Shown here one piece after another: positions 59,090 through 64,000 of a DNA stretch of 64,000 nucleotides; the first letter of the stretch is position 1; every line of letters starts with the position of its first letter. The position numbers and the translations under genes are program-made. Source of the stretch: Metaphire vulgaris (taxonomy: Eukaryota > Annelida > Clitellata > Crassiclitellata > Megascolecidae); assembly GCA_018105865.1 (NCBI GenBank), contig CM030852.1, forward strand, positions 14,467,945-14,531,944, given 5' to 3'. The notes below the pieces were generated by a model. That model worked only from the letters and a program-made list of their open reading frames with translations, made no database searches and was not told the origin of the DNA.

Positions 59090-59616
59090 TGATTTTAAGT
59101 GGTTTAAGAGGCTAAGTAAGCCTGTGTGAAAACCACTGAAATGACAGTTGATTCCTTGAGCTCTTGATTGAAAGGCACAATTGACTGATTGAGCTGCTGA
59201 TTGAAATAAATCTTATAATGTCGCTCTTGACTCTAGCCTGCTATGACAATAGTGCTATATAAATCATCCTGTAACTACAAAGTCAGCTTAAAAGTATGCA
59301 AAATGCAATTCAAATGCTTAACCCTATTCCTGTTTGCCCTGAGAATGCTCGTCCATTATACATTACATTACAAATTAATGAAGGGATAAAGGGTTAACAT
59401 TAAATTAAAAGCAGAGATGATGAACTTACAGTTGTCATCGACATCCTTGTCTCTGTATTCCTCACAAGGAAACACCTGGTCATAACCAGCAATGATAGGC
59501 TTTTCGTTCTGGTTTAACGGCTGGACGGTTATCGCGTCGGATTTAATATCCTTTATCCGACCCAATTTGTATCCATCGGTCGGGTCAGGAGCCCAAACTT
59601 CACGACCTTCATCCAT
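39489..59616 (-). CDS. MYO6: Myosin VI heavy chain, complete coding region, 29 exons
   Basis: Minus-end-directed actin motor for endocytic cargo (family knowledge). Exons, 5' to 3': 59430-59616, 58877-58950, 58211-58340, 57473-57637, 56750-56847, 56430-56594, 54821-55004, 54022-54166, 53535-53692, 53240-53331, 52909-52981, 52325-52452, 52009-52104, 51109-51315, 50811-50904, 49911-50041, 49389-49596, 48969-49059, 48458-48608, 47828-47971, 47194-47336, 46943-47021, 46761-46810, 45746-45835, 44106-44288, 43265-43332, 42085-42216, 40595-40804, 39489-39682. All phases agree; total 3870 nt, 1289 aa (human about 1290). ATG at 59616 gives [17 protein letters not shown]-loop GESGAGKT at 151-158, switch I NNNSSR at 201-206, switch II DIAGFE at 431-436. 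Two introns use GC donors (after 53240 and 48969). The family-specific lever, helix and cargo regions follow and are listed separately. Confidence 0.95.
39947..40150. repeat. (CTA)n tract with higher-order ACTAAAACTACT units
   Basis: About 200 bp in the last MYO6 intron. CTA triplets are interspersed with repeated ACTAAAACTACTAAAACTAC blocks, giving a second-level periodicity. Confidence 0.9.
40248..40328 (+). repeat. Short interspersed unit with ATT tail
   Basis: GCGGTTCTTACACAGGGCAG...CAAACCACTTTAAACC leads into (ATT)n. It is the same family as the units at 24904, 35848 and 54708. Confidence 0.65.
40440..40593 (+). mobile_element. SINE abutting the MYO6 exon 28 donor, GATTGATT tail
   Basis: A block with CATCGGCTGATGACCTGAGC, ATGATAGTGGCGCCATAGAAG and a (TGATTGATTGTT)n tail. 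The same core recurs at 60671-60800 and, in reverse, at 16376-16440. On the minus strand its tail supplies the donor GTCAAT of MYO6 exon 40595-40804. Confidence 0.65.
41565..41920. repeat. (CATTCACTGATT)n and (CACC/CACT)n minisatellite
   Basis: About 350 bp of degenerate tetranucleotide repeats beginning with CATTCACTGATT units and passing into CCACCCAC/TCACTCAC units. The His/Pro/Thr/Ser frames here are low-complexity artefacts in a MYO6 intron. Confidence 0.95.
42252..42376. mobile_element. MITE, AGGCTCATCCATA ends (copy 1)
   Basis: Begins AGGCTCATCCATACAGTACG and ends CACTATATGGATGGACCT. It is the inverted counterpart of 51471-51607. A TAA at the borders would fit a 3-bp target as in PIF/Harbinger elements, but the assignment is tentative. 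Confidence 0.55.
42393..42835. repeat. Direct repeat pair of about 85 bp
   Basis: TTTTAATTCGTTTCATCACT...CCAATTTCAAACAGG at 42393-42475 recurs with few changes at 42747-42835 (TTTTAATTCATTTCATCACT...CCAATTTCAAACAGG). It lies in a MYO6 intron, and the origin is unknown. Confidence 0.7.
43645..43703. repeat. (TAT)n microsatellite
   Basis: About 19 ATT units next to a TTTATATAGCGC SINE-tail motif. It is read as poly-Asn on the minus strand. Confidence 0.95.
45198..45557. mobile_element. TTAA-flanked element, about 360 bp
   Basis: TTAACCCTTTCATTCCTG on the left and CAAAAGGGTTAA on the right form short inverted ends with TTAA at both borders. It contains an internal CTGCACTCCA/TGGAGTGCAG inverted pair. 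It lies in a MYO6 intron. Confidence 0.5.
46014..46088. mobile_element. 75-bp TTAA-flanked MITE
   Basis: TTAACCCCTTGAACACACC and AGGGTTCAAAGGGTTAA are inverted ends. It includes CTCTAGGGAAGCTAG, also seen near 22.59 kb (CACTAGGGAAGCTAC). Confidence 0.6.
46320..46560 (+). mobile_element. SINE-like unit
   Basis: AAGGTCACGGGTTGACTCAG resembles a degenerate Pol III B box. A body follows with TGCGGTAAAATGAAGTGCAG and the end block AGCGCTGCCCTATGAGCCCG. Borders are approximate. Confidence 0.4.
46761..49059 (-). CDS. MYO6: Myosin VI IQ, lever helix and charged single-helix exons
   Basis: Exon 48969-49059 carries the single IQ-like segment ([21 protein letters not shown]), predicted to bind calmodulin. 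Exons 48458-48608 and 47828-47971 give the three-helix lever extension. Exons 47194-47336 and 46943-47021 encode a tract of alternating Glu and Arg/Lys ([16 protein letters not shown] type), the stable single alpha-helix known from myosin VI. The AG-rich coding strand here makes long Ser/Leu shadow frames on the other strand. Confidence 0.9.
48137..48198 (+). mobile_element. SINE fragment, GTAAGTAAAATCTTGTG family
   Basis: AAGTAAGTAAGTAAAATCTTGTGAATTTATATAGCACTTTTT followed by AAAGCAGTACCATAGTAAC. It is close to the copy at 62977-63038. Confidence 0.65.
49389..59616 (-). CDS. MYO6: Myosin VI motor and converter-insert exons
   Basis: Exons 1-17 encode residues 1-778. They contain the SH3-like start, all nucleotide-binding motifs, the relay and actin-binding segments ([19 protein letters not shown]) and the converter with the myosin VI-specific reverse-gear insert ([29 protein letters not shown]). 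In the upper 50-kDa region the stretch after DQFH is about 27 residues shorter than in vertebrate myosin VI: it reads [18 protein letters not shown] directly. The coding exons are much GC-richer than the introns. Confidence 0.9.
50158..50212. repeat. (ATC)n microsatellite
   Basis: About 18 ATC units in the intron between MYO6 exons 15 and 16. Confidence 0.95.
50442..50495 (-). mobile_element. SINE fragment, GTAAGTAAAATCTC family (reverse)
   Basis: Reads TTTTCAAAGCGCTATATAAATTTATGAGATTTTACTTACTTACTT on the plus strand. Confidence 0.65.
50720..50799. mobile_element. 80-bp TTAA-flanked MITE (copy B)
   Basis: Begins TTAACCCCTTAACTGGGG and ends CACAGTTAAGGGGTTAA. It is the same length as, and the reverse complement of, the copy at 32097-32176. 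It ends 11 bp before the exon at 50811. Confidence 0.7.
51471..51607. mobile_element. MITE, GGTCCATCCACATA ends (copy 2)
   Basis: TGGTCCATCCACATAGTATG and TACTATATGGATGAGCCCT are inverted. It is the opposite orientation of 42252-42376. Confidence 0.55.
51823..51994. mobile_element. hAT-type MITE beside a MYO6 splice donor
   Basis: The ends CAGGCCCGGCCTTACG and TTAAGGCCGGCCCTG bound 172 bp. The flanks ACAGTTTG and GCAGTCTG match at 6 of 8. A partial relative (AAAAGCGGCCCTGG) lies near 23.3 kb. The GC-rich interior stands out from the intron. The right flank lies immediately next to the donor of exon 52009-52104. Confidence 0.65.
52628..52745 (+). mobile_element. Non-LTR retrotransposon 3' relic (short)
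   Basis: The frame [20 protein letters not shown], then AGHSWRMKT, resembles the last residues of the LINE polyprotein family at 34.2 kb. It is followed by CTGACCTGACCTGA. Confidence 0.5.
54708..54775 (+). repeat. Short interspersed unit with ATT tail
   Basis: GGTTCTCACACAGGGCAGTC...GAACCACTTTAAACCTTG runs into TTATATTATTATT. The 35848-35912 copy is nearly identical over the core. Confidence 0.7.
55061..55140. mobile_element. 80-bp TTAA-flanked MITE
   Basis: TTAACCCTTAAACCACAGG and TTATGTGGTTCAAGGGTTAA are inverted ends with TTAA borders. It is related in its ends to 23829-23915. Confidence 0.65.
55445..55730 (+). mobile_element. Non-LTR retrotransposon 3' relic, frame-broken
   Basis: KKKT and [20 protein letters not shown], a stop, then [12 protein letters not shown]: the GHxxR...GREDP order of the LINE C-terminus with at least two stops. 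It ends in a GATGATGA block, as do other LINE tails in this window. Confidence 0.6.
55876..56036. repeat. (GAT)n-rich region
   Basis: Several GAT tracts separated by short unique pieces, in a MYO6 intron. It explains the Asp-rich and Met-rich frames. Confidence 0.9.
58427..58753. mobile_element. hAT-type MITE, CAGAGGTGGCCAACC ends
   Basis: The ends CAGAGGTGGCCAACCTTTT and CGGTTGGCCACCACTG bound 327 bp. The flanks AATGAGGT and AATTAGGT match at 7 of 8. It lies in a MYO6 intron. Confidence 0.8.
59018..59090. repeat. (AAT)n microsatellite with adjoining reverse SINE-like unit
   Basis: AAT units at 59018-59090 are followed by AAGTGGTTTAAGAGG...GTGTGAAAACCAC (to about 59135), the reverse of the ATT-tailed interspersed family. 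Confidence 0.8.
59318..59397. mobile_element. 80-bp TTAA-flanked MITE
   Basis: TTAACCCTATTCC and GGGATAAAGGGTTAA are inverted ends with TTAA borders. It ends 33 bp before the first MYO6 coding exon. Confidence 0.55.
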
Positions 59617-60670
59617 TATGTTAGGAAAACTAGAAAAATCTGAAAAGGAAATTAAAATTGCACCAAACACTAAAATATAAACTAAAATCATTTTATGTAT
59701 AAAAAGTATGACAGTGCAGTGCATAGGAAGAGAAGAACAAAATGCAGTAAAATTTATATCCACTGTTCTTGAAGTCAGACGTCTATTTTCAACGCTTGTA
59801 AAAAGCTTTGGAAAGTCCAAATTCTAGTAACAATTCTAGAATACTCTATGGTCCATCATATAAAATATAAGTCAAAATTTGTGTAAAAATGTGATTAATG
59901 CAAATTCCTTTGTCTGCTTCGAGAAACTCCTAAAAACTCACTAATATAACATATCTTATAAGTGACTTCTATGTAAAGCGCTCTTTACTATAGCCCCATC
60001 TATGTTACTGCACTATATAGATTGTCGTAAAATAATAATAATAATAACAACAACAACAATAATAATAATAATAAAATACCAAAACTCTGTTCTCTGTAGC
60101 ACATCACATGACATCATTTCATAATTGCTCATAGTATTTTTGTTTGTTAACAGTCATGCAGAATACAATAACAAAACAATCGTTGAGGAACACCAACTAA
60201 TGCCAACAAAGTACAAGGATACATTTGTAAACACAACACTTTGTTCTAAGTTACAACCTATAGGGCTCAACTATTAACTATTAGTCAAGCTGAATTTGTT
60301 TAGCTACTTACTTATTTACACACAAACATGGGCACACACAGCCAATATCATTTTAAGTCTCTATGGCAAATCACTTCTCATCCTGTACATAAGTATCTTT
60401 CCACTGAGCATTGTCTCAAGTGAGGGGCTGATAAGAGGAGGGGGTGGATCAAATGGGCGTAGTACATGATAGAGCTATTGTTAGAACATTTAAATGATGA
60501 ATATACAGTAAAGATTGTAATAAACACAATAGATATTAATATAAAAACCAAACAGTGGCTGAGAATTTCAAGTTCATAAGTACCAAACATCATTATTAAT
60601 ATCAAAACAACAAAGACATAAATACCTATATATGTATATACATTATAAATAGATATATAATGATAAGCTG

Positions 60671-60800
60671 AAATTGGGCTGACACTTCAGCTTGACCTGG
60701 CTCTAATAATAATAATTCTGGTTGGCTGTATTGTGCCATCATGGGCTCTGGCTCTAAAGCAGTATGATAGTGGCGCTATAGAAGCTGACTGATTGATAAA
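60671..60800 (+). mobile_element. SINE, GATTGATT-tail family
   Basis: CAGCTTGACCTGGCTCTAAT...CATGGGCTCTGGCTC...TAGTGGCGCTATAGAAGCTGACTGATTGAT. The end matches the copy at 40440-40593. Confidence 0.6.
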
Positions 60801-61444
60801 CATATACAATCAGATTCTGGAAAAATTTGATACTGATCAACACATCGTTGTGACAAAATAAGTCATTTGTTAAATGTAGGATTAGAAGCGGCAAATGAAC
60901 TTGAAAGTGAGTTTCGTTGTTCTATAATCTAAATATATGGACTGTTGGTCTCTTCTAATAACAGAATTTCTGTTCCGTCTATAATCAGTCTATTATATTA
61001 CATGAAATGGACGCTAATTGACTGCGCACAATCTAACACAAGTCTAATTTTATCAACCTTCTGTTACGACAAAGAAAAATGGACTACATAAATTTGTCAC
61101 CGCCATTTTAACAGCGACCCATTTGTATTTTACTTTAATTTGATGAACTCATTTCAGAGTTTAAAAATTAACGATTAAAATCGACTTTCATATTAAACTA
61201 CTTCAATTTCTACGAATAAAAGCATCAGCAACTGACAGAAACGACAATTTAATGACCAAACAAACAGGGAGGGAGGGGAAAGGAGGCCCTCCTCGTAAAA
61301 GACGCAACAAACTCCTGTCCTGATGAGGCCACTTGGCCCCCAAAGGACCCGGCCCAACGGCTCCCATTCAGCGTTGGCCTCCTTAGATGCCATTCACGAG
61401 ATGGATTTAACAATTAAAACGTATTTTCACAGAAAATCACTCAC

Positions 61445-61560
61445 CTGTGACGACGCAATCAAAAGCCTTTCACCTGTCGACCGCGTCACCGCTACTACCG
61501 CTAGCAGGACGTCTGTCCGCGCAAGAAATTAGTCCCCGTTCATTGTTAGATTCATAGATT
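61445..61560 (-). promoter_or_regulatory. Probable MYO6 untranslated leader exon and promoter area
   Basis: The MYO6 ATG lies 25 bp downstream of a good acceptor (TTTCCTTTTCAG, minus strand, near 59640), so a spliced leader exon is expected. A consensus donor CAG|GTGAGT on the minus strand at 61444/61445 follows a CpG-richer segment at 61445-61560, the only such segment upstream. The assignment is inference; the 5' end is not defined. Confidence 0.4.
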
Positions 61561-62253
61561 CTGTCAGAGTTTTATGGAAAAAGTCTATTTTGGGGAAAAA
61601 TTAATTGATTAATTCAATTGTTGGAAGGAAATTAAACGTTGTATGGGCTGTTCGGAGACGCTAAACTGCTACGAATGAAGATAGTAAATAGAGGGTTAAC
61701 AACTTAACAGTGATTAACGATGTTAGTAGACAATTCTCGACATGACTACAGTTAGATATTGCGGACGCCATCTTGTACAGGGCAATGTAATGCTATGGCC
61801 TATGTAGTGAACCTAATTTCTATAGCGCTTACATTTTAATTCCTACAAATTGGCTTCTTTTCCAGGACTTTCATTTTGTCGGAAGTCCCTCGTTCTCGTA
61901 CGGTAACTGGCTATACAGCAGTGTGCAGTATATGATGGCCGGAAGGTGCTCTGTTCCTAGGGATGTAGATCCAAATTAACAAGGCAAATATTGATTATTT
62001 TTTTACACTGTTTGATGCAATGAAGATGGGGACAAACGAAAAAGGTGGATTTGTCGGAGAATTTCTTCAAATCGCTGAGATTTTTACATTTTACACCCAC
62101 TGTTCAATAAACCTATTGACTTCTCTCACACAGTCAATAAAGAAACTGTTTCAAATGCATTGAGCATCAACCGATGGCACACCAAATCCAAATCACCACA
62201 GTGAATCGATTATAGATTTATTCCCGTTTTTCTCTAAGTTAGGTTAATAAGTC

Positions 62254-62469
62254 CAGTGGCGTAGCCAAGGGGTTGGGGTTAAACCCCCCTTGGCTACCTG
62301 ACTATAGAATGTAGGCCTAGCGGTTTAAGAGAGCTGACGACCTTTTTTGCTTATCAGCACGTGGAAGGAAAAAGAGATGACCTTTTTTTGCCTGTCAAGA
62401 TTTTTCCGAAGTTTGTCACGGGGTCAAAACCAAAAACCACCCCTTCCGGAAATCCTGGCTACGCCACTG
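62254..62469. mobile_element. hAT-type MITE with perfect 8-bp target duplication
   Basis: The ends CAGTGGCGTAGCCAAGG and CCTGGCTACGCCACTG bound 216 bp. AATAAGTC is at 62246-62253 and 62470-62477. It belongs to the same family as 10615-10806. Confidence 0.9.
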
Positions 62470-62668
62470 AATAAGTCAATTTATATAGCGCAGATACGTG
62501 GAAGAAGGGCCAAAGTCTAAAGCGCTTTACATTTAGACATATACGAGGTCTCATATAAATAAGTTTTCAGTTTCCTTGCGAATGAATCGAGATTGACTCT
62601 CCTGTCACGTGGCCAGGTAATGCGTTCCAGAGAAACCTCCAAAACCTGTTGTACAGTAACTGTAAACC

Positions 62669-62846
62669 CAGTGTTTATTCTAGGCATTCTCTGGGGGGAA
62701 TACGCCCCCCTCCCCGTTTTAAAATTCCCCAACATTTTTATATGTCGGCTGGGGATGGAAATTTTCCCCAAAAAGTGTGGAGACTCAGACATTGCCCCTC
62801 CACATTTCAAGTCCCCCCAAAGTCAAGGTAGCTAGAATAAACACTG
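62669..62846. mobile_element. hAT-type MITE, CAGTGTTTATTCTAG ends
   Basis: The ends CAGTGTTTATTCTAGGCATT and GCTAGAATAAACACTG are inverted. The flanks (TGTAAACC and, offset by one base, AGTAAACC) match at 7 of 8. It belongs to the same family as 15710-15878. Confidence 0.75.
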
Positions 62847-62904
62847 CAGTAAACCTGATATCTTGCTAGTCTATGAACAAGTTCTGGTAGTGACTAAGGT
62901 GCCA

Positions 62905-62945
62905 TTTAAAAGCGCTATAGAAATACGAGAGATTTTACTTACTTG
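62905..62945 (-). mobile_element. SINE fragment, GTAAGTAAAATCTC family (reverse)
   Basis: AAAAGCGCTATAGAAATACGAGAGATTTTACTTACTTG on the plus strand. It faces the forward copy at 62977. Confidence 0.6.
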
Positions 62946-62976
62946 TTCATAATGTGTGGCGTGTGTATGACATTAG

Positions 62977-63038
62977 TTAAGTAAGTAAAATCTCGTGAAT
63001 TTCTATAGCGCTTTCAAAAGCAGCACTGCAGTAGCTCC
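62977..63038 (+). mobile_element. SINE fragment, GTAAGTAAAATCTCGTGAATT family
   Basis: TTAAGTAAGTAAAATCTCGTGAATTTCTATAGCGCTTTC followed by AAAGCAGCACTGCAGTAGC. This copy is used here as the family reference. The block TATAGCGCT is shared with the GATTGATT-tailed family. Confidence 0.65.
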
Positions 63039-63648
63039 TTTTTTCTAGGCGCTTAATCTTAGTATGAAGTAGCTACATGTAAAAGTTGGGGAGGGGTCTT
63101 TCATGCAGGGTCATTTAATCCAAAGGATCATTGTGTTTGGGACGTTACAGTTATGGAGGAAATGACTTTTGAAGAGATAGGGCCTATGCTTCGAGTTTGT
63201 AAAGAAAACGAGATGTTGCAAGAAGTGAAGGAAATTGTGACTCAGAATTTGTTATTTTACCATGTTAGCATTATGTATGTCTACTGCAGCTACGTTGTTA
63301 TTATGTAAACCTCGACGCAATTAAATCTACTATTAGAAATTTAGAAATGAGAAAAGTTTCGACACTTTATTTTAAAAATGAGTGCATCTAAAACTTTCTG
63401 GCAAAGAAACCCACAAACTAGACGAGTAAAATAACTTCAGTGAGTAAGGACTCGCCGTCAAAGCTCACTACAAAACGTCACTCTGCTGTTTCAATATTTT
63501 TCCCCCGCAAAAACTCCAAGGCCTCTACGAGCCACCGTAGACACGCGTAGGCAGGCGTCGTCGGGTGTCGCCGCTGTGTATTTTATTTAAATTTCCCGGC
63601 TGTTTTGAGACGACGACGACGAGGATGACGTAGCAAATGAGGGCGGCT

Positions 63649-63833
63649 CTAGTCGAGGATGGACCTTGTCTTGCCGATGTTCATTCCGGCCTGAGAGGCC
63701 CCTTTGGTGCTTCCGTACTGGAGGCTGATCACCGACTGGCCGGCCTTCAACTGGTCCTCGGAGAAGTCTCGAACCTTGACAGAGAAGATTTCGCTCTTTT
63801 CACGAGGCCAGTAACCATCGGGACCATGATAGA
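63649..63833 (-). CDS. Transgelin/calponin-family protein, last exon
   Basis: Actin-associated cytoskeletal protein of the transgelin (SM22) group (family knowledge). Acceptor GATTCAG, then 61 codons including TAG. The exon reads YHGPDGYWPREKSE, then DFSEDQLKAGQSVISLQYGS, then TKGASQAGM. The last part is the single calponin-like repeat (GSxxGASQAGM) that closes transgelins, and the WPREKSE...FSEDQL spacing also fits that group. Only this exon is inside the window; the calponin-homology domain must lie beyond 64000. The exon begins with two bases of a split codon. A full calponin with several repeats is unlikely, because the stop follows the first repeat closely, but other family members cannot be excluded. 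Confidence 0.8.
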
Positions 63834-63861
63834 CTGAATCGGTCTCCGACAAGCCCTTTGT

Positions 63862-63912
63862 CTCCTTGACCTCTCTGCTGCATTTGATACTATAGATCAC
63901 AAAATTCTGCGC
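63862..63912 (+). mobile_element. Non-LTR reverse transcriptase fragment
   Basis: The plus frame reads LLDLSAAFDTIDHKILR, the conserved catalytic-region signature of LINE reverse transcriptases (the first catalytic Asp lies in AFDTIDH). Homology ends at both sides within about 60 bp, so it is a small fragment. It lies in the intron just upstream of the transgelin-like exon, in opposite orientation. Confidence 0.75.
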
Positions 63913-64000
63913 CTAAACAACACGCCAATCAAATCAAGGTCCTGTCTTAGCCAAATTTCAATCACGCTGTAGATAAATCAAACACCACACCACTCTCATC

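Larger units (their letters stand above)
59617..63648. other. Region between MYO6 and the transgelin-like gene
   Basis: It contains the presumed MYO6 leader intron, leader exon and promoter (59.6-61.6 kb), SINE copies, two hAT-type MITEs, an AAT tract at 60033-60073 and the presumed 3' UTR of the transgelin-like gene. No further coding exon was recognised. Confidence 0.5.

Overview
The window is animal nuclear DNA: long AT-rich introns with GT-AG (and a few GC-AG) borders, split genes whose products match conserved metazoan proteins, abundant microsatellites, and many short interspersed and inverted-repeat transposons. The repeat load (SINE-like units ending in AGCGCTATA, hAT-type MITEs, LINE relics) suggests a marine invertebrate, but the sequence alone does not name a species. 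No prokaryotic, viral or CRISPR feature was seen.

Every recognised gene is on the minus strand. From left to right: (1) about 1.7-2.3 kb, an exon for an unidentified single-pass membrane protein; (2) 10.9-12.4 kb, the last two exons of another unidentified single-pass membrane protein; (3) 17.2-26.5 kb, a complete nine-exon ethanolaminephosphotransferase of the EPT1/SELENOI family (432 aa, no selenocysteine codon); (4) 29.4-33.5 kb, a wolframin (WFS1) gene lacking its first exon(s) and carrying an apparent one-base frame break; (5) 39.5-59.6 kb, a complete myosin VI gene rebuilt here as 29 coding exons (1289 aa), probably with an untranslated leader exon near 61.5 kb; (6) 63.6-63.8 kb, the last exon of a transgelin/calponin-family gene running off the right edge.

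The genes are not an operon. EPT1 (ER/Golgi phosphatidylethanolamine synthesis) and wolframin (ER membrane) both act in the endomembrane system. Myosin VI is a minus-end-directed actin motor for endocytic cargo. No functional coupling is implied by their proximity.

The rest is mobile-element debris: many MITEs with intact or near-intact 8-bp target duplications (hAT type), one larger hAT relic that still encodes a BED-type zinc finger, TTAA-flanked 80-bp elements, SINE families, and five non-LTR retrotransposon fragments. I found no convincing undescribed multi-gene system. The most interesting items are a cluster of DPF/NPF motifs in the myosin VI tail, transposons lying against or supplying myosin VI splice donors, a perfect 47-bp-arm hairpin in an EPT1 intron, and the wolframin frame break.
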